From assembly GCA_018389105.1 (NCBI GenBank), contig JACATO010000332.1, positions 1,501,001-1,565,000 of the forward strand: DNA of 64,000 nucleotides, read 5' to 3'. Origin of the DNA: Nautilus pompilius. Its lineage: Eukaryota > Mollusca > Cephalopoda > Nautilida > Nautilidae. The stretch's first letter is position 1. Every line of letters begins with the position of its first letter. A program made the position numbers and the translations under genes. Shown in pieces: positions 1 to 13,103 of this stretch. Under the pieces are notes generated by a model. The model did no database searches and was not told where the DNA came from. It was given only the letters and a program-made list of their open reading frames with translations.

Positions 1-1740
1 TCTTAGCTAATTCATAATTATATTTCCTAGTATTCGTAACTGTCAACAGCCAAAACAATTTGCCCCTGTTTAGACGCTCAGTGGTCCCTAATTATTTTAA
101 CAGTCTCTATAAAGTTTCGTCTTACACGAATACCGTTTAGAACTGATAGCTGTACTATTTTAAATATTTTCAGCGTATTTCAAATGCTTACATTTGTAAA
201 TATTCAAGTAAAGTGAACTCTATTAAATTGGTGTTCTTTCTCAGATAAGGACTCCATATCTGCATAGAAAATTGAAAATCTAGATAAAGTAAAAATTTGT
301 ACTTCCAAAACTAAAACTTCTGTTTGTATGCAACTTTCCTTTGGTAATCGTTTGTTCCATTGAAAGAAGTTACATTTTTATTCAGATTTTCATATATGGA
401 ATTTTTACAATGCTTTTAAAAATTTATTTTTATGTGATTGGATTATTATTTTTAAAAAAAATGAAAATCACGAGTTGTATAGAACAAATTTTTTTAAAAT
501 TATGCCTGCCATAGATTTCATTTGTAAGAAAAAAATTAAGGAAAATTTGGACCTTTATATTTTTTGTCTTAAGATTGTTGAATTTGCAGCAGCGATCTTT
601 AAACAGTGTGAGTATATCTGGATAAAGAGGTTCCTTGGCGTGCTTAATTATATGGTGGCACGGGTCCCGTCATCTTTCGATGTTCTATTGAATGACGTGA
701 TCTACTGACCCTCCAAAATTATAAGGATAGAACAAAACAGAATCCCTAAATACTTCAAAATAAGCAGATTACATTAATAAATGAATAGGCAAATATTCGT
801 AAAAAATATAACCGAAAGCCGATGGAAATAAATGTTTTATGTACCCCGAATCCAAAGGATTGCAGATACAATAGGTACTCTTACAAAATTCCTGAAAAGG
901 TTGACATTCGCCATTTTTGTACTCTGGTAATGAATAATCCTGCGAAATGTAATTATTTTTCTCTACTCAGCATTCCGCTCTGCATTTTCTTCTGGTATCT
1001 TTATAATATCGTGAATGGACAGGAAATATCACGTGATTTTAATCTGGAGACTTACATCCGATGGCAAGTACTGTTATCACGTGGCACCACTTAGCGGTCA
1101 AACACTGATTAATGTCCTAGCTGGATGAGTAATACGTTTTTGTTTTGTTTTTGTTTTTACCTTTGACTGTTGATACTAGGTATTTATTTTATCATTTGTA
1201 AAATTATTAAAGGCGACATAAGTAATCTTATAGGAATAAAATCACAAAACCTCTGGTCTTTAAAAGTATTTTAATGACGGATACCATATAAACATAATTT
1301 ATGTAATTTTTTTACGAGATACTACAAGTCTAGATGACTATCGGGTTATGCTCGTGCTCTTTGACGGACGGCGAGCGATAAACAGTGGGACACTTCTAGC
1401 AGAATATCGTATTAAGTCGTTACTACCACGATAAGCCAGCAAAGAAATTAACGACCGTACCATCTGGCTATTTACGGGTGGCTTCTGGTCAGATTGCGGG
1501 GTGGGTTTATCTTGTTGGCCACATAACAGTCACGGTCGAAGGCAACATATGTCGGAATCGTATTACGGATATTTGCACTAACCCGGCAGCACGAAATATA
1601 ATTAGAAGCCATCAAATTTATTGTTCCATTGCCTGTTGAGTTCGGTTTATATCGTTATCAAAGTTTTTTTTTCTTGTTTTCTTATCCGTATAGATCGAAA
1701 TTAAAGTGATTTTCTTTTTTTAAAGTTAGAGAAGCACATA
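1..1740. other. AT-rich stretch, no gene recognised
   Basis: Short open frames at 475-708 and 822-1094 have no recognisable domain, no convincing splice context and composition like their surroundings. A GC-richer patch at about 1340-1600 may be old transposon DNA, but no motif is clear. Nothing else is supported here. Confidence 0.6.
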
Positions 1741-2180
1741 CTTGAGCAATGGGACGTTGGTATAATCCAGCAGGAAATTTCCGATGCCCTGGATTTGGAT
1801 CTTCTGCTGTCGATTTTTAACTTAGCGGTTTTCAATTCCAAGAGGAGTCGGAGATGGGAGGAAGAGGGTGGGAGCCGCACTCTTAAAATCGGCTATAAAC
1901 GTGGCAGAGCACGGGTGGATGTCCACGAGAATTGCCAGACGTTATCGCAGCAGTATGGGGTACATTGGAAGAACTACACAAAATCCATTCGTTACCTACA
2001 CGCAATGTCGATTGTTAACTGCAACAAGCCAAGAAGATGCTGGCAATCTCTTCCTTTTCAAAATGCCTTCAGGCTTTCACAGTTCTCAGACGGTGATGGT
2101 TCCTGGGTGAGGTATTGCGTTCCAGCACAGAAGATTTTTTCCGAGCCATTTGCAAGATGCTATTTAAAAAAATTATAGCG
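1741..2180 (+). pseudogene. Decayed Tc1-like transposase fragment (DNA-binding part)
   Basis: Translated pieces in mixed frames resemble the N-terminal helix-turn-helix region of Tc1-type transposases. One frame (from about 1745) reads LEQWDVGIIQQEISDALDL, which fits the first recognition helix region. A second frame (1868-2110) contains QNPFVTYTQCR and then SSQT, which fit the linker and second helix-turn-helix motifs. No catalytic segment, terminal repeat or TA duplication was found, so this is an old 5' remnant. The two overlapping frames show at least one frameshift. The match is by eye to family patterns; a chance resemblance is possible. Confidence 0.4.
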
Positions 2181-2831
2181 GTTTGTTTATCATGGTGTGG
2201 GCTACCACAGGAATCTGGGACTGTCTCCGAAATATCCTCCCCCTAATAAACAGGGTGAAATAATGCAATTGCTATATCCAGGCCATAAAATAACTGCATC
2301 TTCATATGTTGGTGTATAGCTAGGTGCTATGCGGCAGCACACCAATGCGGATTATACATCAAAGCATTCCAAGATTAAATGTTGAATGAAAATGACTGCT
2401 TCGCGATCATATTTGTTTTTGTTGAAACCGCATTTAAGATCACAACACCTATATCTGAACATATAAACCATAAATTATACGTTTATCAATTCAAGTTTTT
2501 CCTATAGTTATGAAGCCTCTAAGTTATTTCAGGGAATGTTAAATTAGGTTTTTTACTGAAAGCAGTCGTGCTAATCTTATCTCATTTCTTACTCATAATT
2601 TAAATACTTAGCTCATATTTTGCTTTTGTAGAAATGTTAATAGATCCATCATTAGTGACTACCATTGCTTTGTTTTGCAGATAAAAATACTTGCTAAAAA
2701 TGAAATTCCATATGAAACAAGGCTAGCATCCATTATCATCTTTTATCAACTTAATCTGACTCAACTATAAATATAAAGACCTGATGACTAAGAGAGAAAG
2801 ATCAAGTAATGGAATTAAAGTATTAAACTGT
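2181..2831. other. No gene recognised
   Basis: AT-rich sequence without a supported open frame, repeat or RNA gene. Confidence 0.6.
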
Positions 2832-2900
2832 AATAATAAAATAATAATAATAATAATATAATAATAATAATAATAATAATAATATAATAATAATAATAAA
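2832..2900. repeat. (ATA)n microsatellite
   Basis: Runs of ATA/TAA triplets with two interruptions. It directly abuts the truncated 3' end of the mariner relic at 2920-3346. Confidence 0.95.
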
Positions 2901-2919
2901 AGTATGATTATATCTTAAT

Positions 2920-3346
2920 TTTGGATTTTAAAAAAATCAGATGATGCCAAGTTTGGTAAATATGGTAGCTATACAATATTAGAAGCGGTGATTGCACAAA
3001 AAATCGGCACGTACGGTAATGAATTCCCAAGATGCAACATCCACGTTTTAGATTTTCACCTTTCTGGTTACTGTCTGTGAACTGTATCTCATAGGGATTG
3101 TAAAACAGTTACATACAATTCCTGGTTTAATGTCTGGCTTTTTGAAGAAAATTTTTGATCTCACTTGTGTTGGTTTCATTGGTCTGTGTGGTTCTACCAC
3201 CTCTAAATGGAGAAAACAATTCAAATGCTGTGGAATAGTAGAGTGCCGTATCAGCGAAATGCATGCAACATTTTATGCTTTAGTGCCTGTTTTTCCTGGC
3301 AAAAATTTATGCATATTCGTTGATCGTACACTTCTGACATTTTAAA
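2920..3346 (-). pseudogene. Decayed mariner transposase, internally deleted
   Basis: Reading the minus strand downward from 3346, the translation opens with MSEVYDQRICINFCQE, close to the HTH_48-type start of many mariner transposases. YSTAFELFSPFRGGR follows in another frame, where the family has a W-x-x-RF-x-x-GR motif. Further down come KSKTWMLHLGNS, matching the region of the second catalytic Asp (usually HHDNAP), and LPYLPNLASSDFF, matching the conserved PYSPDLAPSDFF. The middle of the gene is missing, the second Asp is not preserved, several stops are present, and the 3' end is lost in the ATA tract. This is a fossil with no coding capacity. Confidence 0.6.
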
Positions 3347-4556
3347 ATACGACGATCACTGTTGGCATGCGAGCTTCCTGCTATAAGACATGATCGACAG
3401 GAAATCATCATGCACAACTGAAGGTTCTTTTGATAATTGCATATCCAATTTCATTATTGGTGTTGCACACTTCGTATGTCGCAGCCATGTCTGATACTTG
3501 ATCCAGTCACCAACTGAGCCGATCAAAACTGCAACAGACTTTTAAGGGGGGGATAATAGGTGAGGTATCTATGACAGGTGCTTCTTTTGGCTCAAAATGT
3601 CGCTTGTTAGTATCAATTGAGACATCCTGTCTTCGTCTACTAATTTCTCATAATGCCGATTTTAATTTAAACTTTAGCACTAATTTACCGTAAAATCTCT
3701 GCCACCTGAGCTGAATTCCCTGCTGATTATTTTCTCTTCCTGACAGGTGTTTCGGTTTGTGCTAGACGAGTTGGCGCCCAGGCCACGAAGAAATCTAGGA
3801 TACAACATACAATAGGGTCCTTGGACAAATCCTGATTCTATTAACTAGAATCTTGTGAGAAATAAAATATATTGATTTTTTTTTTTGCATTTTACTGTTC
3901 AGATATCAATCGATTAGATTTCAGATCAGATTAAAAATAGAAGCAGACGCACAAACATAGAATGCCAGATGTGGAGCAGCTGCAGAATAGCTAATTTCCT
4001 AGATGAATATATCAGACGTTGAAATCATCCGCCTAAACACACCAAGTCACCGTGGCGGCCGTCTCGTGTGTGTGTGTGTGTGTGTTTACTGGCCACTTAG
4101 TCACCCGATAATTTTGCGCCATTTGGCTTTTTTTTTAATACTTAAAAACCTGGGAAAATGTTGGTAAAAAAGTAGTAAATTGCAGTTAGCTGACTCCGGC
4201 GGTCTTAAAGGTTTGCAAGTGTTCGTCATCAAAGTAAACTTTATAGGGAATTTTGTTTGTTGGGTTGGAAAGTTGGAGTACGTAGAGCTTCGGTGCCCGC
4301 GTCTTCCCCGGTGCGTTCCCGACATTGGGCGCGACAACCGACTAACAAAACTCTAAATAACCTGGAAGGACACATTTTAACTGATACATAGCGCAAGCTT
4401 ATTTATGCTTCTTTTTAATAAACGCCATAAAGAAGCAAAAAAGAGCAATTTACATCTTGTTTACATGGCATTATATATAAGAGAGGCTAAATAGGGTATG
4501 CTTTTCATTTTTGGTCAGCAAAGAAAAAGCGTCAAAGGTATTCAAATATAAATACA
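3347..4556. other. No gene recognised; short GT tract
   Basis: A minus-strand frame without a start codon runs for about 62 codons near 3365-3545 and another lies at 4101-4337. Neither has a recognisable domain. A short (GT)n run lies at about 4067-4085. Confidence 0.5.
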
Positions 4557-4734
<178 letters not shown>

Positions 4735-4986
4735 ATTTAAATGCTGAACTTGTGTAATCATGCGATCAATCGTCATGTCTTGAATCAGTGACTTCGGTAC
4801 CATACAGCTGTCGAAACAGTAGCCATAAGTCTGCGAATCCTTTTTAAAATATGAAAATACATAAATAAATACTTTTAAAAAAAATAAAAATAACAATTTT
4901 GTTTTCATTCTGGAATTATGTAGTTTAGTCAGTCATTAGCATGTCACGCATTTTTTAAAATTTTATTTGATGTGCTTCATAGAGCA
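4735..4986. other. AT-rich spacer
   Basis: No gene or repeat recognised between the ATT tract and the Tc1 element. Confidence 0.6.
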
Positions 4987-4988
4987 TA

Positions 4989-6527
4989 CAGGTGCATCTC
5001 AAAAAATTAGAATATCGTGGAAGAGTTCAATATTTTAGTCAGTTATTTCAGAAAGTGAAAATTGTATGTATTCTAGACTCATTACATGTAAACTAAAATG
5101 TTTCATGCATTTTTTAAATTTTAATTTTGATAATTACGGCCTACAGCTATAAAAAAATAGAAAAAACGTATCTCAAAATATTAGAATATTCCATTTCGAG
5201 TTTCAGTAAATCACTATTTATGCAGTATAAATACCATGAATCTCTCAGTTTGGTTCAGTACACACAACCACAATCATGGGGAAGACTGCTGACTTGACAG
5301 TTGTCCAGAAGACACTCATTGACACCCTCCAAAAGGAGGGTAATAAGCCACAGAAGGTCATTGCTGAAAGGGCTGGCTGTTCGCAGAGTGCTGTATAAAA
5401 GCACATTCATGGAAAGTTGACTGGAAGGGAAAAGTGTGGTAAGAAAAGGTGCACAAGCAAGAGGGATGACCGCAGCCTTGAGAGGATTGTCAAGCAAAGC
5501 CGATTCAAGAACTTGGGAGAGCTTCACAAGGAGTGGACTGAGGCTGGAGTCAGTGCATCAAGAGCCACCATGCACAGATGTGTCCAGGAAATGGGCTACA
5601 AGTGTCGCATTCCTAGTGTCAAGCTACTCTTGGACCAGAGACAACGTCAGAAGCGTCTTACCTGGGCTAAGGAGAATGAGAACTGAACCGTTGCTCAGTG
5701 GTCCAAAGTCCTCTTTTCAGATAAAAGTAAATTTTGTATTTCATTTGGAAATCAAGGTCCCACAGTCTGGAGGAAGAGTGGAGAAGCACAGAATCCAAGT
5801 TGCTTGAAGTCCAATGTGAAGTTTCCACAGTCAGTGATGATTTGGGGTGCCATGTCATCTATTGGTATTGGTCCACTGTGTTTTATCAAATCCAAAGTCA
5901 ACATAGCCATCTACCAGGAGATTTTAGATCACTTCATGCTTCCGTCTGCTGACAAGCTTTATGAAGATGCTGATTTCCTTTTCCAGCAGGACTTGGCACC
6001 TGCTCACAGTGCAAAAACTACTAGTAACTGGTTTTCTGACCATGCTATTACTGTGCTTGATTGGCCAGCCAATTCGCCTGACCTGAGGAAGATGAGAGAC
6101 ACCAGACCCAACAATACAGATGAGCTAAAGGCCACTATCAAAGCAATCTGGGCTTCCATAACACCTCAGCAGTGCCACAGGCTGATCGCCTCCATGCTAG
6201 GCAGCATTGATGCAGTGATTCGTGCAAAAGGAGCCCCGACCAAGTATTGAGTGCATAAATGAACATACTTTTCAGAAGTTCGACATTTCTATATTAGAAA
6301 TCCGTTTTTTAATTGATCTGATGAAATATTCTAATATTTCGAGACAGTGGATTTTTTTTATTTTCATGAGCTGTAAGCCGTAATCATCAAAGTTATAACA
6401 AAGAAGGCTTGAAATATTTCACTTTATGTGTAATGAATCTAGAATATGTGAAAGTTTCACTGTTTGAATTAAATTACGGAAAAAAATGAAATGTTCCACG
6501 ATATTCTAATTTTTTGAGATGCACCTG
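4989..6527 (+). mobile_element. Tc1-like DNA transposon, fish-type, non-autonomous by mutation
   Basis: The element is bounded by TA target duplications (4987-4988 and 6528-6529). Its terminal inverted repeats begin CAGGTGCATCTCAAAAAATT on the left, with the complement at the right end near 6498-6527. A second, inner pair of related repeats lies near 5169-5196 and 6320-6346 (core AATATTAGAATATT), giving an IR/DR layout like that of Sleeping Beauty-type elements. The single transposase frame lies at 5276-6250. The ends and protein strongly resemble a Tc1 family widespread in ray-finned fishes. Decay is light, so the insertion looks fairly young. Confidence 0.93.
5276..6250 (+). pseudogene. Tc1 transposase pseudogene (two stops, small deletion)
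   Basis: One continuous reading frame of 324 codons starts at ATG 5276 and ends at TGA 6248-6250. It is broken by TAA at 5396-5398 (codon 41) and TGA at 5684-5686 (codon 137); no frameshift was needed to follow it. Visible parts in order are an N-terminal helix-turn-helix pair, FSDKSKF with the first catalytic Asp, FQQDLAPAH with the second Asp, and NSPDL joined directly to RKMRDTRP. Members of the family have N-P-I-E-x-(L/I)-W after SPDL, so about 33 nt carrying the third catalytic residue (Glu) are missing. The Glu after the first Asp is Lys. Even without the stops this copy could not catalyse transposition, though its ends could be moved in trans. Confidence 0.93.
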
Positions 6528-6529
6528 TA

Positions 6530-7559
6530 AATACTCCGCAATATTTAATACCTTAACATTTTTATGAGAAAATTAACTTTTATGTGAGTAATTTCTTCAC
6601 TGAATAAAATTTGAATCTGCGTAACATTTAAATTGAATAGACTTATTAGAGAAATTTATTGATGTCTCACTCATATGATATTCATATGTTTACGCTCGCT
6701 CTTCTACTTTCGTTTTTAAAATGTTGGCAGGACTCGAAGATAAGTTGAACTAATATCATATTAAAGATAACTAAATCTGTCTATGAAATGAAAAATGCTG
6801 AGTTTTTTTTTTGTTTTTTATGTAAAAAAAATCTTATACTACAATATAATATGTCTAAAAATCTTGACTCATTTGGAGTTTTATTAATTTGTATTTGGTT
6901 TTTGACATTGTAAAGTTAATTTCTTTGTGAAGTGAAATATCAGATCGCTATACACTGTAAAAATTATCATTACTTTACTTCAGCAGTAAATGCTACCGTG
7001 AATTTCCATAATACCGTCTATAAAACGTCAAAAATAAGCAAAATTTGCAAATCATCAGATTAATAGATTTTATTTGAAATTTTAAAAAGTAATTTAAAGT
7101 TCCTTCTTTCGCAAATATATTAACTACGACACTGTAAATTATTAACTTATATTATCCTGCAATAAAATTTTTCCAGTATATTAGATATTGCAATAAATAG
7201 TATTAAAATAGTGCTTCCCTTTCGTGCAGTTGGACTGCTGTAGAAGATACTACTTAAAATTCTCTTAAGTTTAAATAATTATTAACAAACAATAAATATT
7301 ATATCCAATATTAGTAAAGTTTATTTTCAGTCTTTTACCCTTTGTCTCTAATGTGCCAATATTTGAAATGCACGTGAATATACAGACCCTGGTTTTTACA
7401 TAAATGCTATTGCGCTGCATGCAACAGGTTCAACACAGACTATACATCATCCGATTTGAGCTGATGTTATGCAGTCAAGAAAAATCTATAACTGAATACC
7501 ACTAACCAAGAGCCACTATAGGTCTTGGCAAAATTGGCTGTAGGTCACGTGTAATGGGA
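6530..7559. other. AT-rich stretch, no gene recognised
   Basis: No supported open frame, RNA gene or repeat. Confidence 0.6.
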
Positions 7560-8139
7560 TTGCGAACCCTCTGTACTTTTCACAGGTGTGTCCAAATTCT
7601 GTGTGGACATCACAGGCGGATGTGCCAGAGTGCGGAGAAGACCAGAGTAGAGGTTTCAATGCGTTTTGAACAGTACTGATATGGATGTGGGAGTCGGGGT
7701 GTGCCAATTAATTTCGATGGTGAGATTGACCCCGCCATGTTTTCCAGAACGGCACCGTGACAGATTTAACGCACAAGAATGAAATCTTTATTGTTTACGT
7801 GAGGTCGTACGCTGATGCTAATGAGAATATCATTCCCATAGATGGAAATAACTGTCCACGTCATGCCCGGATAATCGACCAGTATCTAAAACAAAAGTCA
7901 ATTATTTGTATGGCATAGCCAGCTCGTTCTCTTTACCTTAATCGATCAAACCGATTTAAGACCTGCTTCGGGCTGCCATCGCAAGACGTCCTGCGCTATC
8001 AAGAAACTTCCTGTAATTTTGTGAATTCTTCATAGAATAATGAGACGATCTAGCCCAGATCATAATTCGAGCACTGATCAGGAAAGTTCGACGCCGGTAC
8101 AAACATGTCATTCTGGCTAGAGACTCGCACATAAGATAA
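7560..8139 (+). pseudogene. Decayed Tc1-like transposase (catalytic half)
   Basis: Pieces in shifting frames line up in order with the C-terminal half of Tc1-type transposases. IPIDGNNCPRHARIIDQYL (7832-7888) fits the second-Asp motif, usually MDDNAxPHRA followed by a YL segment. DLLRAAIARRP (from about 7957) fits the segment after the NPIE-W motif. DDLAQIIIRALIRKVRRRYK and ILARDSHIR (ending at stop 8137-8139) fit the final L-I-x-S-M-R-R-R and A-R-G-G-H-T-x-Y motifs. There are stops between the pieces and the conserved WPARSPDLNPIE block is barely recognisable. No terminal repeats were found. This is an old fossil of a family different from the 4989-6527 element. Confidence 0.6.
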
Positions 8140-9304
8140 ATTTCTGAAAAGTAAATTTGTCACTTTGGAGCAAAGATTCCTTTTTTTAAAACTATAAACC
8201 TCTTGAGGATCGCTTTGACCCACTACGATGTCGGTGTTTAATGGTGTCTTTGAAATTTTCTAACATTAATATATGTAATAAATCGGTTTTACATCTTCAG
8301 AGATAACATTGTTATGACGTCCACGTTGTATCCATTAATCCCTAGCCATTGTTAGTAGTAGATCCAACCGTTTATTAGAAGTTTTAATGAAAAACTGCCA
8401 AAACGTTGTAACGGAAAAAACTTTTTTAAAAAAGCAACAGGAGTTTCCAAATAATTTCCGGGTTTGTTTCTTGAATCACGATGTTTGGGCTGTTAAAGTG
8501 TCATTATTTAAATCTTGCAGCTTTCAAAAAAAAAAAAATCATCTAACTTGCGACTGTTAAAAATCACCATCTTTTTTTTTAATCTTTTAACATCTGCCGG
8601 CTATTATCTGGTAATTTTTAGAGCATAATGAAAAGTAATCCAATCTCCTGATTGATTGAATTAGGCAAGCTTAATTTACCTCATGTTATGAATTAAGTAT
8701 CGATTGAAATACAACTTTCGTATTTGTCTATACTGGTTGACGATCTCATCGATGCCCCCCTTTTTTTTCTATTATTTTTTAAGTTATTGCCCTGAGTTGA
8801 TTTCAGAGAAAACTGAGTAATTATTTCATAACCCAGATAACGTAAATTAGTGCATACAATGTCAACTTTACTCAAACCTCCTTACTCTAATGTTGCAATA
8901 CAAACTTGAAACAAAGAATGCAGAAATTTATCGGAATTTTTCGCCTGCTGGATCTCTCTAAACGTGTGGGCGTAAACGTTTGTTAAAATGGAATAATGCC
9001 AACATTCTACATTATAAGAATTTAAACTAATTAGTACGTTTATTTGTTTTTTTTTTCAGAATTACATATTCCGACAAACGATCCAAAGTAAATGAACACT
9101 AGGCATATTTTCTAAGGAAAAAGAAGTGACGGTTAATATTAGTTTAAATAATTGACAATTGCTTGTTTGTTGTTTTTTTTTTCGGAAGTGTTCGAACTGC
9201 ACGGATTGAAAGTACACGGAACTATTAGGTCTGAGACCCTGTATTATATTTTTAAAAAACCAATCAAGAGAACGCACAAGGCTTAGATTCGCCCTGATTA
9301 ACTT
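8140..9304. other. AT-rich stretch, no gene recognised
   Basis: Small minus-strand frames at 8693-8875 and 9062-9310 have no recognisable features. Confidence 0.6.
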
Positions 9305-9480
9305 CTTCACTTCACTTCACTTGTCCCATGGCCTATAGTTCGTCGGGACAGCTTGAGAGGAGTGTATAGCTCATTTTACAACCTGTCGGCGCCCATCCCT
9401 CTCCAGGTGCGACACAAGGACTGACGATCTGGCTCCCTACCCACTTCGCCGATGCACCCCTGATAATCTACGTGACGTAA
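9305..9480 (-). mobile_element. Possible 3' end of a retroposon with short tandem tail
   Basis: On the minus strand a GC-richer block ends in GGCCATGGGACAAGTGAAGT and then repeats of AAGTG before returning to AT-rich DNA. A unique body ending in a short tandem array is how many SINE and LINE 3' ends look. No A/B boxes or reverse-transcriptase motifs are visible, and no second copy was noticed in the window. Confidence 0.3.
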
Positions 9481-11587
9481 AAAAGAGAACTCCTCTCGCT
9501 AGTTTATTCAAAATAAAACTGTTGTTCGGTCGGCCATGGAGAAACGATCAATGGCCTGGTTTTAACTAACCTTTAGTGCACTTGTACTTCATGATGCAAA
9601 GGCCTAAGATAATCGACATCATGGACTGCAAACGTGCCATTTTTGCGGACAGCACACCTGGAACGATATAAAATGATTGAAAAATGAACGCCAAAAAATT
9701 AGATGTTAGCCTAGTGTGTAGCTAGAGTGAAAACGTCTGTTGAGTGCATCATAGCTGTTTTAGATGTCTTCAGATTGGATTTTTCGATACCTGCTTAGTA
9801 ATGATCTTCCGAAGGGAAGTAATAACGCTGCAAGTTTATGGACGCCTCGTGGAAACAATCAATGTAAACAGGGTCAGCTTTGAACCACACACGAACGATG
9901 TTATCGGAGAATTATTTAAGTATTCCGTGGAAAATCTTTGTTTTAGAACAAACGGATTTGATCACAATTTCGTTTTTTATTCCTTTGCTGGTTAAAAAAA
10001 AAATTACCACCTAACTTTCTGCATTAACCTTCAAATCTGTATTAGTCAGCTCAGTTGAGCCCTAGGGATTGTGACACAAAACAACATTAAAGAATTTTGA
10101 TACAGCTTCAATCACATCTGTTTTACATAGTGCGGTGACTCAAGATACAGCCAGTTCAGCACAAATACTAACTACTGCTTCTAGGCTGGGTTGGTATCTG
10201 ACGTAGTAAACGGAAAGTTAAATAAATTAGGTAAGGCAATCATGATTTTACATTACTCTGAGGAAATTTTATTTAGTAGCTACAGAAATTACTTCAACAT
10301 TATTATAGGCTAATCCAAATTATATTGGTAGATTTTTTAAACTGTCAACGATTTTGCATCAGTGTTGAAATTAAAAGTCTAACAGTTGATTTTAGAATAC
10401 CAAGTTGGTTAGAAACTGTAGAGAATCAGTAATGATGCCCGTATTTTACGTTAAGCTCGTTTTAATGCACTAGCATGTAGCATATTTGTCTGTTGTGATT
10501 TATTTGATACATTTGGTCGTTTGCATACTTTCTCATACTAAAAATGATACATGCATCTTTTGAAAATGAGAAATTAATCCTGCAAGAAGCTAATTTTTAT
10601 AGCAATTAATATCATTTGATTTTGCTCTATGAATTTATCCTATAAAACGTGTTTTGATATTTTTTGCTAATCAGAAGTAATCAATTTTTCACCCTTTCTT
10701 ATTTTAGGAAAGAAATTTAAAAAAATTGGAACCCTGGACAACAGGCCTAACTAAAATTAAATTATTATAAAGTTGAAAAGCTAAACATTTTCTTTAACAT
10801 TTGAAATTATTTTATTTAAACGTAAGAACAAAAAAAATTGCATGCAGTCTGTTATTTCAAAGTGTACAAAGAAAAAAGGGAAATTTTAGTCACATAGTTT
10901 CTAAATCATTAATTCAAATATAGCAAACTAAGATTATTCGTGCTTAGTTTCTCATTTTTCGTAACTTTCCTGCTATTATTTATTTTCTACGCTTATTATC
11001 CCAACTAGTGATTGGTTACAATCAAATTATGATTTATTGTGCTCGGATTTTCTTATAATACTAATGTTGGATAGAAACAAAATGCATATGTTGTTGAGAC
11101 TCTTAGTTTTGTTGTTCGACGATACTAGTATAATCTTTAAACGGGAATAAGACGGAATGCATGGATGTGTGGATGTAGGGCGGATCGTGGTCATAGTTAA
11201 TCGGTCTGTCTTGGAAAGCGAAAGGTCGGCCAGCAATAGGTAGCGAGCGGGTTAATAACCATTACGGTTTCCTGCTGGAGCAACTTAACATTCTAAGTGA
11301 TTTCTCTACTTAACTGACTCGAAATATACTGAACGGATTTTAAAACGCTCTATTTGAAAACTCTGACGAGAATAATGCGCTTCTGCTCGGTAAAACTTGA
11401 CGCGACGAGTATCGTGGTACAGCCTGCGTGACGATGGAAATATTGATCAGTAAGTTCGTAAACCCAGCGGACCGGCGCTGATTCTTTGACTTGGGCACAA
11501 GCTGCTTGAGAAATTCGCGAAAGCAGCTCGAAGCCTTACCGGATCACTGTTTTTCTCATTCGAGCGAACTGAGTTCGAAACGTAGTT

Positions 11588-11640
11588 CGGAGTAACGGCG
11601 CCCACCCGACTGGGCAGCTGGTTTGGACGCCGTTACTCCG
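11588..11640. repeat. Perfect 13-bp inverted repeat with 27-nt loop
   Basis: CGGAGTAACGGCG at 11588-11600 is followed by its exact reverse complement at 11628-11640. The arms are GC-rich inside an AT-rich neighbourhood. No gene or terminal-repeat context explains it. Confidence 0.85.
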
Positions 11641-13056
11641 AGCCGGGTCAGTGAGAAAGGCGAGTTCCAAGACAACGGAACTGCCACGGTGCCGTCGTTG
11701 TTCGTCTGAGTAAAACAGGTTCTGCTGGCAATTGTATCACGTGTTGGACAGCCAAAGGTAAGAAACGAATGCTGGCTAAACTCAAAATGCAGCTGGGCTC
11801 CTAATTTTTTTTTAAAGAAAAACCAAAAACTGAAGTAAAACCTGGCTCGTTCTGCTCTCACGCCAGCAAAGGTATTCTTTCGTTTTCTCAGCAAAAAGAG
11901 CTGTTGCGGGCAGAACCAGCACAGTCTTGTCATTCGTCCCTGACGGAATGAATTTGAACGTTCAGTTCTCTGTCCAGATGTCGCCTGTCCACAAGTCTTT
12001 CATAGGTCGCGACGGGAGATTTCCAGGCTCAATAAGACAGCGCTGTGCGGTGGACCGAGACCGGGCACCTGGCAGTCGCTACACATGGAAAACCTTTGTT
12101 TTACGTATGCTATCATTTTCAAGAGGTTCGCATCAATAAAATCTTCTTTTTTTTTCATGATTAAAAATGCTATTTATTTACACGGAAAAATATGGAAAAT
12201 TTTTAATTTTAAATAATTCATTTTAAAGCGATTATATAAATTATACCCAACTCAAGAATTGGCGAGTCGTTTTCTCGTCGGTTGTCCACACGTAAACTGT
12301 GTAGTGGGTCGCGGGTGTTACGTTCGACTGGAGCCCGGTCTTATCCGCGAATTTTTCCTACTTTTACTTCTTCCGCTCTATCAACGATATTTCCATACGC
12401 TATATCGTTTACCATCACTGCTTTTTAAAGGAAAGGAAGAGAGAGAGAGAGAGAGCGTCTTGTTTCTGATTTACCGACCTCAGAAGCTAGTACTTGATAT
12501 AATATAGGTTTTCTTTGTTTATATTGTAAAAGAAAAGAAAAATAAGTCAGTGAAGGAAAACATGACAGAGATATCCGCCTCTTGTCTGCCATTACTACGG
12601 CAGCTGTATAAATATGTACGTTATATCTCTCCATGGTTCTGTGGTAACACTGGCAACTGTGAATGAGCCTGAACATTGATTGCTAACGTCAGAATTCTGC
12701 TTCGCATGGAACTTCACCGGTTTCATTTACCCGACCGTCCATTACAGTAAACTTTTTCATAAATTTTCTTAAAGACGGGTTTGTTGAGATGGGGGGGACT
12801 TGTAATTAAAAAAAATACTTGCGTTGAAGTCTAGTTAAATTTTAGATTGATAAAAAAACACACGAGAACACAAACGATGCGCATAACATCCCCAACACAC
12901 GAAGCCCGCGAACACGTGGGATGTCGGATGATGAATTATACGCGATGCGTGCCCGCTTGACATGGCGGCGGCCGTGAATTCTCCTCCAATGGGTCTGGAC
13001 CGTAGTGCTCTCCCACTCTGCGATGTTTTCTCCCCTTTACTCCTTTATTCCCCCCC

Positions 13057-13058
<2 letters not shown>

Positions 13059-13098
<40 letters not shown>
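13059..13098. repeat. (CA)20 microsatellite
   Basis: Twenty uninterrupted CA dinucleotides preceded by a C-rich run. Confidence 0.97.
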
Positions 13099-13103
<5 letters not shown>

